Part shown: positions 8,256 to 17,254 of the stretch, piece by piece
Numbering within the stretch: the stretch's first letter is position 1
How the letters are laid out: each line of letters starts with the position of its first letter
Assembly (NCBI RefSeq): GCF_000334155.1
Contig: NZ_ANNK01000106.1
Location: forward strand, 1 to 54,390
Reading direction: 5' to 3'
Source: Halalkalibacterium ligniniphilum
GTDB taxonomy: Bacteria; Bacillota; Bacilli; Bacillales; Bacillaceae_D
Length of the DNA: 54,390 nt
Notes under the pieces: model-generated
Seen by the model: the letters and a program-made list of their open reading frames with translations, nothing else
The model's database searches: none
What the model was told of the DNA's origin: nothing
Program-made: the position numbers and the translations under genes

Positions 8256-9464
8256 ATGAAACATGTACTGGCATTCGATGTTAGTATGGGGAAAAGTACG
8301 ATGGTGATCTATAATCATCATAAGCAATGCGAACATGAAGGTGAACTTACCCACACTAAATCATCGTTTAAAGCTTTGAATGAAAAAATTTATGAATTGA
8401 CTACACTGGATGGACAAGCACCTGAAATCGTATTTGAAGCAACAGGTGTATATTCAAGACCATTAGAGTACTTTTTTCAAACAGAAGGTCACACTTATCA
8501 TAGAGTGAGCCCATTGGAAGCGACTATACAAACGTCTTCTATGCGCCGTAATAAGACGGATAAAAGTGATGCTCATGAGCTAGCTAAATCTCACTTTCGA
8601 ACAGAACGTACCACGACTTACCAAGAAGAAATTTATTATAAACAAATGCGTGCACTCACACGTTATTATAATGAATTAGATAGTGAAGTAATCAATCTAT
8701 TTAGTCGTATGCACGCAATTTTACAACTTAGTTTCCCTGAGCTTGAACATCTATTTTCTAAGCGTTCGGCACTCTTTTTAAATGTCGTTCAACTATTTCC
8801 CCACCCAGATGAAGTATTAAATAGTTCTAAAACGGTCATACGAAACCGAATCAAGGCGAATACAAAAAAGAATATATCCCTTACGTGCGCTGAAGAGAAA
8901 GGCATCGAATTACTTCACGCAGCGAGAGATTCTTACCCAGCGATATCAAGAGAAGATGTCCGCTGTGACCAAGTTCGAGATTATGCCAAACGTATTGCAG
9001 ATTTAAAAGAGAAAAAAGAAAAACTTATAAAAGAGATGGTTACTCTATCAGAGGAACATATCGAGTATAAGGTATTACTTTCATTTCCAGGGATTGGTGA
9101 AGCAACAGCTGTAAGATTAATTGGAGAATTCGGGGATCTACGACGTTTTAAAAACCCTAAACAATTAAATGCATACGTTGGGATTGATATCATGCGGTAT
9201 CAATCAGGTAAGACATTTTATAAGGATAAAATTAATAAGCGAGGGAATAACAAGCTACGAAAAATCTTATTCTATATGATTCAAACGATGATTAGACTTC
9301 GCACCAAGACGAACAACCATATTGTAGAGTATTACGACAAATTAAAAACGCAACCTCAAGGAAAGCCCCATAAAGTTGCGTCAATAGCGTGTGTGAATAA
9401 ATTTTTGAAAGTGGTATTTCATCTCATCACACACAACATTACCTATGATTACGAAGCAGTTTAA
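8256..9464 (+). CDS. IS110-family DEDD transposase/recombinase
   Basis: 402 residues. The N-terminal RuvC-like DEDD domain shows AFDVSMGK (first Asp at 8), FEATGVYSRPL (Glu) and NKTDKSDAHELA (two Asp). The C-terminal Transposase_20 domain has SFPGIGEATAVRLIGEFGDLRRF and the GNNKLRKIL stretch containing the catalytic-serine region. AAGGAG lies 8 bases before ATG 8256. It appears intact and therefore potentially active. Codon use is slightly AT-richer than the flanking metabolic genes. Confidence 0.93.
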   Translation: MKHVLAFDVSMGKSTMVIYNHHKQCEHEGELTHTKSSFKALNEKIYELTTLDGQAPEIVFEATGVYSRPLEYFFQTEGHTYHRVSPLEATIQTSSMRRNKTDKSDAHELAKSHFRTERTTTYQEEIYYKQMRALTRYYNELDSEVINLFSRMHAILQLSFPELEHLFSKRSALFLNVVQLFPHPDEVLNSSKTVIRNRIKANTKKNISLTCAEEKGIELLHAARDSYPAISREDVRCDQVRDYAKRIADLKEKKEKLIKEMVTLSEEHIEYKVLLSFPGIGEATAVRLIGEFGDLRRFKNPKQLNAYVGIDIMRYQSGKTFYKDKINKRGNNKLRKILFYMIQTMIRLRTKTNNHIVEYYDKLKTQPQGKPHKVASIACVNKFLKVVFHLITHNITYDYEAV

Positions 9465-9641
9465 CCTGTTCGTAAATTAGTTACGTATACTATATCACAC
9501 TTGACCTTTCGAAAAAACACACATCGTTAGGTCTATTTGCCTTACGCAATTTAATTTGGAGTGAGAGAAGCCCCCTTCCCCCTCTAAATTAAATCTTCTA
9601 ACCCATATAAATGTGATGAAAAACACTTGACTAGAGGTAAG

Positions 9642-9822
9642 AAAAGAGGCTGGGACAAAAGAGTTTTTATTGAAGAGGAATCCGAACGTCATGATCGTTG
9701 ATGCATAGCATTCACTTCGGAACTATCCTTCGCTTTCCGCAGGAGTCTACGTATATTCCTCCGCTAAGGTTGTGCATTGTTCGCATTTTTCTATCATACA
9801 CGTTCGTTATGTCCCAGCCTCA
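9642..9822 (-). repeat. dispersed repeat, copy 2 (short form)
   Basis: Inverted relative to copy 1. Its ends are a perfect 11-bp inverted repeat, GAGGCTGGGAC/GTCCCAGCCTC. The central hairpin segment of the long form (GGTGAG...CTCACC) is cleanly missing, leaving 181 bp. The rest of 9465-9917 holds the presumed IS right end and an AT-rich inverted repeat (ATTTAATTT...AAATTAAAT near 9550-9595); I see no gene. Confidence 0.85.
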
Positions 9823-9917
9823 ATCATTTTAAAAGGGCTTATCCTTACAATGAAGCCTCTTTTTATGAACCTAAATGAGGCTTTACTCCGTTATAAAAAG
9901 TCATATTCCATAAACGA

Positions 9918-11288
9918 TCACTGGACGGTTCCGTCAGCTGCACCGAAAAATTCTTCATAAAGTTCACGAATCGCTACATCTGTATCTTCTTCATGGATTC
10001 CGAAAACAAGACTGACCTCTGATGAGCCTTGGTTAATCATCTCGATGTTCACATTCGCACGGGCAAGAGCTGCTGTTGCTCTAGCTGATATACCGACCGT
10101 GTTATGCATCCCTTCACCAACAATCATGACCATGGCAAAATCTTTTTCAATAAACACATCATCTACACAAAGCTCTTCCTTAATTCTTGTAAGGATGCGA
10201 TGCTCTATTTCATCTGTAAGCTGATTTTGACGAAGGATGACGGATGTATCGTCAATTCCTGATGGGATATGTTCATAGGAAAGCCCTTCATCTTCAAGAA
10301 TTTGTAACAATCGGCGACCAAAACCGACTTCACGGTTCATTAAATATTTACGCACGTAAATCGTACAAAAGCCTTTGTCTGCAGCAATTCCGATCACAGG
10401 ATTCATGAAATATTCCCGTTCAGCAATAATCATCGTCCCTCTCGCTTCTGGGTTGTTTGTATTTTTAATACAAACAGGGATCGATTGGCGGAATGCTGGA
10501 ATCAGTGCTTCATCATGGAAAACGGAGAAGCCTGCATATGAAAGCTCCCGCATTTCCCGGTAAGTCATTCTGCGAATCTTAACTGGATTTGAAACGACCA
10601 TTGGATTAGCAGCGAACACTGAATCAACATCTGTAAAATTTTCATAAAGCTCTGCTTGAACGCCAGCTGCCAAAATGGAACCGGTAATATCTGAGCCACC
10701 ACGTGGAAACGTGACGAGGTTCCCCTCTTTGGAAAAACCAAAAAATCCTGGAAAGACAATGATTTCTTTACGATTTCTCAGTTCACGTAGGTTATCATAT
10801 GCTTCAGGTAACACTTGCGCATTTCCTGGTTCATCACTGACAAGCAAGCCAGCCTCTTTCGGACTCACATAAACAGCTTGTAGCCCTCTGCTCTGAAAAT
10901 AGTTCGCAATCAGCTTTGCATTGTTGTCCTCACCACTTGCTTTGATTAAATCCATAAATTTCCCTGGGTGACTTGTATCAAAGGAAAGGCGTGCTCTTAA
11001 ATCCGTTTCAATGACTTGAACGATTTCTTCACCAAGCTCTAAGCCTTGGGCGATTTCTGCATAGCGAGAGATCACAGCCTGTAACGCCTTTTCAGCATGG
11101 CCATCTCGTAAGTGTGTTTCACCTAAATGAATTAATAAATCTGTTACCTTCGTATCTTCCTTATCTCGCTTTCCTGGAGCTGATACAACGACTACCTTTC
11201 GCTGTTCATCAGCTACGACAATTTCTGCGACCTTTCGAATTTGTTCAGCGCTAGCTACAGAGGTTCCTCCAAATTTTGCTACCTTCAT
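9918..11288 (-). CDS. thrD: aspartate kinase (YclM/ThrD type)
   Basis: Phosphorylates aspartate at the head of the lysine/threonine/methionine pathway. 456 residues. The N-terminal kinase domain starts KFGGTSVAS and contains the FPRGGSDITG loop; two C-terminal ACT domains follow (VGFGRRLLQILEDEG; MHNTVGISARATAAL). Length and sequence match the single-chain aspartokinase III class of Bacillus (YclM) rather than the LysC/DapG classes. The start is ATG 11288 with GGAGAG 6 bases upstream; the next ATG upstream (11300) has its GGAG directly abutting. A weak promoter, TTCAAA-17-TATAAC, lies just upstream. It is monocistronic. Confidence 0.9.
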   Translation of the reverse strand: MKVAKFGGTSVASAEQIRKVAEIVVADEQRKVVVVSAPGKRDKEDTKVTDLLIHLGETHLRDGHAEKALQAVISRYAEIAQGLELGEEIVQVIETDLRARLSFDTSHPGKFMDLIKASGEDNNAKLIANYFQSRGLQAVYVSPKEAGLLVSDEPGNAQVLPEAYDNLRELRNRKEIIVFPGFFGFSKEGNLVTFPRGGSDITGSILAAGVQAELYENFTDVDSVFAANPMVVSNPVKIRRMTYREMRELSYAGFSVFHDEALIPAFRQSIPVCIKNTNNPEARGTMIIAEREYFMNPVIGIAADKGFCTIYVRKYLMNREVGFGRRLLQILEDEGLSYEHIPSGIDDTSVILRQNQLTDEIEHRILTRIKEELCVDDVFIEKDFAMVMIVGEGMHNTVGISARATAALARANVNIEMINQGSSEVSLVFGIHEEDTDVAIRELYEEFFGAADGTVQ

Positions 11289-11594
11289 CTTTCTCTCCAT
11301 CTCCTATCTCATACTCTCTCTATGTTATACCATGCTTCTTGAGATTTTTGAACATTCTAAATCTACCATACCTACATTATCCATGCAAAACGCTTCTCTT
11401 CTCTTTATCTTACGTGTAATAGGCTCTCGCGTCCTTAGAGTACATCAAGGGGATAAAACGCCCTATTCGGGTTAAATCATCTTAATGCCTCGAAAATGCA
11501 AATAGAATGGCTTGGTCATGTATGGAGATCACTGCGTTGATTTTCATATGGAGAACATTCAAGAGATCTTATCTCTCATTACTTGTTACGCCTC

Positions 11595-11666
11595 TTACAT
11601 TTCTTCTTCGTCAACTTTTAAATACATCAAATAACTACGATCATAATTACTCAGTACCTCTTCCAT
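11595..11666 (-). CDS. doubtful 23-aa ORF upstream of aspartokinase
   Basis: A short minus-strand ORF begins MEEVLSNYDRSYLMYLKVD and ends in a TAA stop, with AGGGAAGGGA directly before the ATG. Its protein-like composition (acidic, amphipathic) stands out in the otherwise empty interval 11301-11880. It could be a small protein, the tail of a decayed gene, or chance. No Thr/Lys/Met codon cluster suggests attenuation. The interval otherwise holds a partial repeat at 11779-11843. Confidence 0.2.
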   Translation of the reverse strand: MEEVLSNYDRSYLMYLKVDEEEM

Positions 11667-11778
11667 TTCCCTTCCCTACCATCGGAGGCTAGAAATGCTC
11701 GCTCGACACGATCCTCACTGTCATCATTTGAAACGATGTAGGCACATCTGTTTTTTCGCCAATTTCAAGGTAAGAATA

Positions 11779-11843
11779 TGAGCGAAAAGGCTTCATTCGT
11801 TCCTAAACTTGAACAGAAGCTCCGTCGCTATTTTATAGAAAAA
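11779..11843 (+). repeat. partial copy of second dispersed repeat family
   Basis: It resembles the right halves of the copies at 13265-13414 and 39513-39660: TGAGCGAAAAGG-CTTCAT, then AGAAGCTCCGTCGCT and a short A-rich end. It is diverged, so the call rests on the ordered shared blocks. Confidence 0.5.
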
Positions 11844-11871
11844 GACCCTTTTCGATGAACCGAAAAGAGTC
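11838..11871 (-). terminator. terminator of the 11880-12191 gene
   Basis: On the minus strand GACTCTTTTCG pairs with CGAAAAGGGTC across GTTCAT and is followed by TTTTTCT. It lies directly behind the stop codon. Confidence 0.8.
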
Positions 11872-11879
11872 CTCTCGTA

Positions 11880-12191
11880 TTACCAATCCCATTTTTCCTC
11901 GCCAACTCCAAAGAGGGAAAGAATGAGCGGCTGTGATTCACCTTGAAGGGAATCTGTTGTACAAGCAGATTCTGGCTCATAGCCAGTAGCAAGCGCTCCC
12001 TCCAATGTTAATTCCTCTAAGTTATTTGTTAACTCTGCATCATCATAGCAAGGCGGTGATACGTACACATTTTTTGTATGATCCACAATCATTCGCGTGT
12101 CAGATGGTGCAGTGGCTGTTGTTTGGATTACTAGCCCTGCAATGATAAGCAGACCTACAAGGCCCACCATTCCCCATTTTAAACCATTCAT
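11880..12191 (-). CDS. hypothetical membrane-anchored protein
   Basis: 103 residues. Residues about 5-25 form one hydrophobic span (uncleaved anchor or signal peptide), followed by an extracytoplasmic acidic domain containing two cysteines (SPPCYDDAELTNN and ESACTTDSLQ), which could form a disulfide. I do not recognise the family. It is monocistronic, with its own terminator and a GGAGAG-like ribosome site. Confidence 0.65.
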   Translation of the reverse strand: MNGLKWGMVGLVGLLIIAGLVIQTTATAPSDTRMIVDHTKNVYVSPPCYDDAELTNNLEELTLEGALATGYEPESACTTDSLQGESQPLILSLFGVGEEKWDW

Positions 12192-12366
12192 CTGTTCATC
12201 CCAACTTTCTGTTTTCCTTCTCTCCTAGTTTAGTTAAACAGGTTCAAAGAATCAATGTCGAACTTTTGAAACCATTTTGACCATTAAAACAAACAATGTT
12301 TGCCCCTACAACAAATTATGATAAAATTTAAAGCTACAGACAAAATCTTTTGTAGGAGTGAGGTTC

Positions 12367-13266
12367 ATGAACCAGCCAAAATTACCACCTAAAGACGAAC
12401 GCCATCGCCATTTTGGTTCCGTTCCACCTGTAAAGGGAACAAAGCCAAATGAAAAAGATAAAATGCCTGATTTGCAAAATCGCCCAGATGATTATTATTT
12501 TCCGATTCAGCAGGTGGGGGTTTCAAATGTAAAATATCCAGTGATGTTGGAATCATCCATTGAACCAACAATCCAAACATCAACCGCGACATTTACACTA
12601 TCAACGAGCCTCTCCTCTGAATATAAAGGAATTAACATGAGCCGCTTAACAGAGCAGCTCCACGAATACTATCAAGTACATATGCTCTCCCTTGAAAGCT
12701 TGCGAGAATTCGCGCAAATTTTAGCCGTTGAAATGAAGCAACGATCTTCACACGTATCTGTTTCGTTTCCTTGGTTTTTCAAAAGAGAGAGTCCCGAACT
12801 AAAAAAAGAAGGACTCGCTCATGCCGACGTTACCTATGATGTCACCTATGATGAGAACAGTGGCTATGAGGCAAGGGTTACCTTAACCGCTGCTGTGACG
12901 ACGCTTTGCCCTTGTTCAAAGGAAATTAGTGAGTACAGCGCCCACAATCAGCGTGGTTACGTTACCATGAAAGTGAACGTCGACGAATTCGTTGACACAG
13001 ATTGGAAATCATTCCTTGTGGAAGCTGCCGAAAGCAATGCCAGCTCGATTCTGTATCCAGTCCTAAAAAGACCAGACGAAAAAGCTGTGACAGAGCGAGC
13101 GTATGAGAACCCACGATTTGTAGAGGATTTAGCTCGCCTTGTTGCTGCTGACCTTTATGAAAATGACCAGGTGAAATCATTTGAAATTCAGTGCCGAAAT
13201 GAAGAGTCGATTCATCAGCACGACGCAATCGCCATCCTTTCTTATTCAAAAGAATCACTCACATAG
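12367..13266 (+). CDS. folE2: GTP cyclohydrolase IB FolE2
   Basis: Converts GTP to dihydroneopterin triphosphate for folate (and queuosine-type) synthesis. 299 residues. The family motif LCPCSKEISEYSAHNQRG is at about 180-197, with Cys181 and Cys183 in the active site region; the HRHFGSV N-terminal signature is present. FolE2 works without zinc and is Zur-controlled in B. subtilis, but I see no clear Zur palindrome here. The upstream promoter is probably TTGCCC-16-TAAAAT. The start is ATG 12367 with AGGAG 9 bases upstream, rather than GTG 12358. Confidence 0.93.
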   Translation: MNQPKLPPKDERHRHFGSVPPVKGTKPNEKDKMPDLQNRPDDYYFPIQQVGVSNVKYPVMLESSIEPTIQTSTATFTLSTSLSSEYKGINMSRLTEQLHEYYQVHMLSLESLREFAQILAVEMKQRSSHVSVSFPWFFKRESPELKKEGLAHADVTYDVTYDENSGYEARVTLTAAVTTLCPCSKEISEYSAHNQRGYVTMKVNVDEFVDTDWKSFLVEAAESNASSILYPVLKRPDEKAVTERAYENPRFVEDLARLVAADLYENDQVKSFEIQCRNEESIHQHDAIAILSYSKESLT

Positions 13267-13414
13267 AAACCTGCATGACCGGTTCGCTCTTTCCACTTGG
13301 CTGCAATCGAGTACATCACGTAGTCTGCGTACCACTTCAATGAAGGCAGTGTGAGCAAAAGAACTCCGGTGCTTTCTCATTTCGAGCTCAAGCTCCGTTC
13401 CCTTCTCACAGAAA
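13265..13414 (+). repeat. second dispersed repeat family, copy B
   Basis: About 150 bp starting at the folE2 stop codon. It shares ordered blocks with 39513-39660: AGAAACC-GCATGA, CTTT/TTCCCACTTGG, CTTTCAAT-AAGG, GTGAGC, AAGCTCCGTC-CCTT and a CACA-GAAAA end. Both copies have the same orientation and lie just upstream of hairpin terminators. Confidence 0.6.
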
Positions 13415-13446
13415 AGAGGCTGATCCAAAGTAAAAGGATTAGCCTC
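13411..13446 (-). terminator. terminator of the transglutaminase-like gene
   Basis: On the minus strand GAGGCTAATCC pairs with GGATCAGCCTC (one G-T pair) and is followed by TTTT. Confidence 0.75.
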
Positions 13447-13452
13447 CTATGT

Positions 13453-14061
13453 TTAAAGAGCATCTGGCAAATGGTGCTTGTACATCTCGATTGCATCTGA
13501 ATGCTGCTTTAACACCGCAACTATTTTTTCGTTCGGCTTTGTGTAAATGATCGAATAATCCTTTTCATCAAAAGCTTCTTGAACCGAAAAGGCGAGAATT
13601 TCTTTATCAACAGAGAATTCTGCCTGAACGCCTGGTTTATTTCCGCGAGCATCTAATCGAATCCAACGATTGATCGATTGTAAAAACACACCATTTAAAG
13701 CATGAAGGGAGTAGCCTTTTTCCGGCGTATCAAAAATCATTAAACGCTGATAGCAAAAGCCTGTGGGGATACCTTGTCCTCGGAGCAAAGCGGCTAATAA
13801 ATTCGATTTGGCATAGCAGATTCCTTCTCCATATATAAGCACCTCTGACGCTTTGCTCGTCACCCTTGTTCCTTGAATATCCCATGAATGAGAAATGTGA
13901 TCCCGGACAAATTGAAAGGCAATTTTCGCTTTTTCCATATCTGTTTGCTTATCATTAAACAAGTTGCTCATCATTTTTTGAATGACTGGATGGGAAAAAT
14001 CAATTACATCTGATTCTTGCAAATAGTCCATCTTCTGATTGGATTCTAAAACAAGCTTCAC
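13453..14061 (-). CDS. transglutaminase-like cysteine protease-fold protein
   Basis: 202 residues, cytoplasmic. It has the transglutaminase-like core: GEGICYAKSNLLAALLRGQGIP with Cys82, SLHALNGV with His120, and WIRLDARGN with Asp137, giving a Cys-His-Asp triad in family order. The role in Bacillus is unknown; peptidase or amidase chemistry is inferred from the fold. The start ATG has a GAGGAG-type site. The acetyltransferase gene upstream ends 24 bp before it, so the two probably form an operon. Confidence 0.75.
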   Translation of the reverse strand: MKLVLESNQKMDYLQESDVIDFSHPVIQKMMSNLFNDKQTDMEKAKIAFQFVRDHISHSWDIQGTRVTSKASEVLIYGEGICYAKSNLLAALLRGQGIPTGFCYQRLMIFDTPEKGYSLHALNGVFLQSINRWIRLDARGNKPGVQAEFSVDKEILAFSVQEAFDEKDYSIIYTKPNEKIVAVLKQHSDAIEMYKHHLPDAL

Positions 14062-14085
14062 CCTTTGCTCCTCTCCTCTCTTTCA

Positions 14086-14544
14086 TTAAAAAGCCCCGAT
14101 TCCCTTAATTTGCATAAACAAATGAGGCTTATCTAACGGTTCAAAGCCAAACTCTTCATAAAAGGAGTGTCCGTCATCCGTGTTCAGCATGATCCTCCGA
14201 ATATGTAAAGGCTCATAGCTCGTGATTGTCTCAAGAAGCCATTTGCCAAGCCCCTTTCCTCGGTGCTCTTTTACAATAAATACATCTGTAAGGTAGGCAA
14301 AGGTCACAAGATCAGTAATCACCCTAGCAAAACCTATTTGTATTCTCTCGCCCCTTAATTGGTCTTGATAATACATCCCAAAGCAGATCGCTGAATGCTG
14401 AATTGATTTTTCAACATCCTCTTTTGAGATCCCTTTCGACCAGTATGATTCTTCACTTAAAAACCGAGCAATCAGCTCTAGCTGTAAAGCGTTTTTATCA
14501 ATCGAAATCAAATAGTCTCCCTTACGCCACTCTGTTTTGGTCAT
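14086..14544 (-). CDS. GNAT family N-acetyltransferase
   Basis: 152 residues. The acetyl-CoA-binding motif A is visible as VFIVKEHRGKGLGKWLLETI, and motif B as LNTDDGHSFYEEFGFEPL. It resembles the small Bacillus acetyltransferases with a YWSKGISKEDV-type N-terminus. The substrate is unknown. I chose ATG 14544 with GAGAGGA upstream; the frame is open for 13 more codons but without a ribosome site. Confidence 0.85.
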   Translation of the reverse strand: MTKTEWRKGDYLISIDKNALQLELIARFLSEESYWSKGISKEDVEKSIQHSAICFGMYYQDQLRGERIQIGFARVITDLVTFAYLTDVFIVKEHRGKGLGKWLLETITSYEPLHIRRIMLNTDDGHSFYEEFGFEPLDKPHLFMQIKGIGAF

Positions 14545-14687
14545 TCTACATTCCTCTCTTAACACCTTGTAATTATACATCAAAAAGAATATATATTCAA
14601 AAATTTAAAATAGGGGTTTGCAGCCGCACTAGTCCAATGAAAAAGAAAGTCATGTTCTTCTAAATTTCGTAGTGAACAGGTTCGTAT

Positions 14688-15122
14688 TTAATCAATTTTT
14701 ATTTTAAGCATTTCTTTCAATCTGTCATCCAGCTGAATGTTTGGGTTTTTCTGTACTAACACCTGTACAAACTTATTTTGGTTGATTGGAGAAATAACCG
14801 CAAAACCGAATAATTTGCCATACGTGATTTTCAAGCGATCCATTGACAATGCCGGGGCAGACATTGGATTTTTAACTTTATTTATCTTACTGATTTCTGC
14901 GATCATGACGACCTTCTTAAACGGCCCATATCGAATCACTAGCCGCTTCTCTTCAATTGTATAACCAGTAGTAAACCACAGCCAAGCCATAAAAAGAGCG
15001 ACGGGTAACCCTATAAAAAAGGCAAACGGCTCTCTATCGATAACTGGCATAATGATACAGACACCAATCGTACCCCATATAATGATTGATAACCATAGGT
15101 CTTTTTTCGATGGAAAATACAT
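14688..15122 (-). CDS. membrane protein with bacterial PH-like domain
   Basis: 144 residues. Two N-terminal hydrophobic spans (about 8-28 and 32-50) precede a beta-rich domain beginning TTGYTIEEKRLVIRYGPFKKV, with the DRLKITYGKLFGFAVISP pattern of bacterial PH-like domains (bPH_4 type). Such proteins occur widely in Firmicutes without assigned function. It is a single gene; the upstream ribosome site is AGGAGACG-like. Confidence 0.75.
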   Translation of the reverse strand: MYFPSKKDLWLSIIIWGTIGVCIIMPVIDREPFAFFIGLPVALFMAWLWFTTGYTIEEKRLVIRYGPFKKVVMIAEISKINKVKNPMSAPALSMDRLKITYGKLFGFAVISPINQNKFVQVLVQKNPNIQLDDRLKEMLKIKID

Positions 15123-15265
15123 GGGCTCGTCTCCTAAAATTTTTTGTCCTCTGTTTTTAGCTATATTTTAGCAAATACTTGAAACATGGTCAGCCTAAAA
15201 ACAAAATTGATTACGATATTTGAAATTCGTTTCATACTGAACCCAAATCATTTCTATAACAAAGC

Positions 15266-15297
15266 ATCCCGCTGTTTAAAAATTCAAACAGCGGGAT
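15266..15297 (-). terminator. hairpin downstream of bioB
   Basis: A 12-bp perfect stem, ATCCCGCTGTTT (15266-15277) and AAACAGCGGGAT (15286-15297). The T tract is weak on both strands. Confidence 0.6.
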
Positions 15298-15326
15298 TTC
15301 CGTGACAATATTTTTTTGAATGGCTT

Positions 15327-16322
15327 CTAAATCGCCCGGGTTTCTATTTCAAACCCTAAATCCTCAATCATCTCATGATCCCAATCTACCTTTTGGCCTG
15401 CAGTTGTTAAATAATCGCCTACAAAAACAGAATTAGCCGCATAGAGGGAAAGTGGCTGCAAGTGTCTAAGTGTTTTTTCACGACCACCAGACACGCGAAT
15501 TTCCTTGGTCGGATTCATAAATCGCATAAGGGCAAGAACCTTTAACGCTTTCGTTGGCTTTACCGGCTCTTGTTTTTCAAGAGGTGTGCCTTCGACAGCA
15601 TGCAGGAAGTTCACAGGAATGGAATCAGCATCAAGGTCTTTTAGAGCCATGGCCATTTCAACAATTTGCTCGTCCGTTTCACCCATTCCAATAATAACGC
15701 CTGAACATGGGGACATACCTGTCTCTTTCACATGCCCAATCGTTTCAACTCGATCGTCATATGTATGAGTCGTTGTAATGTTCTCATGATTATCCACATG
15801 AGTATTAATATTATGATTGTATCGGTGGACACCGGCTTCCTTTAAACGATTGGCTTTCTCTTCAGTTAATAGTCCAAGACATGCACATAATTTTACAGGG
15901 ATTGTTTCACGGATTTCTTTTACTGCTTCCACAACCGTATCAAGCTCCCGATCCGTTGGTCCTCTCCCACTTGCAACAATACAGTACGTTCCCGCCTTTC
16001 GAGCAAGCGCTTCCCTCGCTCCATTGACAATCGTTTCTTTATCAAGGAGAGGGTACGTTTCTACATTCGGTGCTTTCGAAACGATGGATTGGGCACAATA
16101 CCCACAGTTTTCAGGGCATAAATTACTTTTAGCGTTTAAAATCATATTAAGCTTCACTTTGTTTCCATAATAATGATGACGAATTTCATATGCTGCGTGA
16201 AGGATTGAAAGCAGCTCTTTTTCGTCTGATTGCAAGATTTGAAGGCCTTCCTCCTTTGTGATTCCTTCTTTCATTGCTTTTTCTGCAAGCTCACTCCAAT
16301 TTAATTCAATGGTATTCAACAT
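15327..16322 (-). CDS. bioB: biotin synthase BioB
   Basis: Radical-SAM enzyme that inserts sulfur into dethiobiotin. 331 residues. The SAM-cluster motif CxxxCxxC is at Cys69, Cys73 and Cys76 (NLCPENCGYCAQS). YNHNINTH and the arginine ligand stretch IRVSGGREKT are present. ATG 16322 is chosen because AGGGTGG lies 7 bases upstream. bioB stands alone here, without other biotin genes, so the strain may depend on genes elsewhere or on an imported precursor. A BirA operator lies immediately upstream. Confidence 0.96.
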   Translation of the reverse strand: MLNTIELNWSELAEKAMKEGITKEEGLQILQSDEKELLSILHAAYEIRHHYYGNKVKLNMILNAKSNLCPENCGYCAQSIVSKAPNVETYPLLDKETIVNGAREALARKAGTYCIVASGRGPTDRELDTVVEAVKEIRETIPVKLCACLGLLTEEKANRLKEAGVHRYNHNINTHVDNHENITTTHTYDDRVETIGHVKETGMSPCSGVIIGMGETDEQIVEMAMALKDLDADSIPVNFLHAVEGTPLEKQEPVKPTKALKVLALMRFMNPTKEIRVSGGREKTLRHLQPLSLYAANSVFVGDYLTTAGQKVDWDHEMIEDLGFEIETRAI

Positions 16323-16343
16323 TTGACTGCCACCCTTCATTTT

Positions 16344-16374
16344 ATGTTAACTTTTTATATTTATAGGTTAACAT
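16344..16374 (-). promoter_or_regulatory. BirA operator / bioB promoter region
   Basis: The inverted half-sites TGTTAAC (16345-16351) and GGTTAACA (16366-16373) are separated by 14 bp of A/T, matching the Bacillus BirA operator pattern. The spacer can hold a -10 element. It sits about 20 bp before the bioB start, so biotin-bound BirA would repress bioB. Confidence 0.85.
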
Positions 16375-16555
16375 TAAAACAGGCTAGCTGACAATTTCTT
16401 TTTTACAGAATCAGGATTGCTTTCCGAGCTTTTTAGAACGGTTATTTTGCTTCATTTGCATTTTAAATAAGTGAAAGAAAAGGGGCAGGCACCCATTTCC
16501 TGATTTTGAATAGGTTAACTACGAACTGACAATCTTTACCTCAAGGGGGGTTGGG

Positions 16556-17254
16556 ATGAAACTTTCAATTGTGCAAGGGAATAACCATTCTCTACATTCA
16601 TCTGATGTAAACGTTGTGATTGATGTCATCCGGGCTTTTACTGTTTCGCATCTTGCTTTCTTAAAAGGGGCAGAAAAAATAATACTTGTAGGTACAGAGG
16701 ATGAGGCATTTGCACTTAAAAAAAGTCATCGTCACTTTTTGCTTAGCGGCGAAATCAAAGGGCTACCTATTCCTGGCTTCGATCTGAGTAACTCGCCTAA
16801 GGAAATGCTTATGAAAAAAGTGGGCGGCAAAACACTTGTCCAAAAAACCACCAACGGGGTTGCAGCTGCCCTCCATTCCCTCTGTACAAAGTATTTGCTT
16901 GTCACAGGTTTTACAAATGCAAAAACAACGGCACAGTATGTTAAAAAAATTTGTGAATCCCTTAGCGGCACCCCACAGGTTAACTTGATAGCCTCACATC
17001 CTACTGGAGATGATGATTTAGCTTGTGCCCAATACATGGAACAAATTCTTCTTGAAAATGAAGCTCCTCCCCTCTCACAAATAACGGCAAGAATCAAATC
17101 TTCTCATGTCGCAGAAAAGTTTTTTGATAAGGAAAACAGGTTCTTTGATCCTGATGACATTCTTTTGTGCATACAGCAGTGGGATGAATCCTTTGTTATG
17201 CAGGTTAATCCGGACGGTCGTTTTCCGGTGATTGAAAGGAAGGAAATAAAATGA
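16556..17254 (+). CDS. comB: 2-phosphosulfolactate phosphatase ComB
   Basis: 232 residues, homologue of YitC of B. subtilis. It dephosphorylates 2-phosphosulfolactate to 3-sulfolactate. Family features are the early VVIDVIRAFTVS segment, the LLSGEIKGLPIPGFDLSNSP loop (Glu/Asp metal ligands), QKTTNGVAAA, and HPTGDDDLACAQY. The ribosome site AAGGGGGG is strong. Its stop overlaps comA by four bases. In B. subtilis sulfolactate accumulates in spores. Confidence 0.88.
   Translation: MKLSIVQGNNHSLHSSDVNVVIDVIRAFTVSHLAFLKGAEKIILVGTEDEAFALKKSHRHFLLSGEIKGLPIPGFDLSNSPKEMLMKKVGGKTLVQKTTNGVAAALHSLCTKYLLVTGFTNAKTTAQYVKKICESLSGTPQVNLIASHPTGDDDLACAQYMEQILLENEAPPLSQITARIKSSHVAEKFFDKENRFFDPDDILLCIQQWDESFVMQVNPDGRFPVIERKEIK

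Larger units (their letters stand above)
8012..9530 (+). mobile_element. IS110-family insertion sequence (ends approximate)
   Basis: The element consists of a structured non-coding left part (about 8012-8255), the DEDD recombinase gene (8256-9464) and a short right flank. IS110 elements have no terminal inverted repeats and make no classical target duplication, so exact ends cannot be read here. The left end is placed just after the channel stop codon because AACATACTAA (8012-8021) is complementary to TTAGTATGTT (8160-8169) inside the leader. The right end is a guess. Confidence 0.6.

Noticed and set aside
11301-11500. Lysine riboswitch or T-box before the aspartokinase gene
   Set aside because: I looked for the conserved lysine-riboswitch and T-box sequences on the minus strand and found neither.
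11507-11692. 61-codon plus-strand frame
   Set aside because: No ribosome site and low-complexity composition.
12240-12366. Zur operator before folE2
   Set aside because: No AAATCGTAA-type palindrome is visible in the upstream region.
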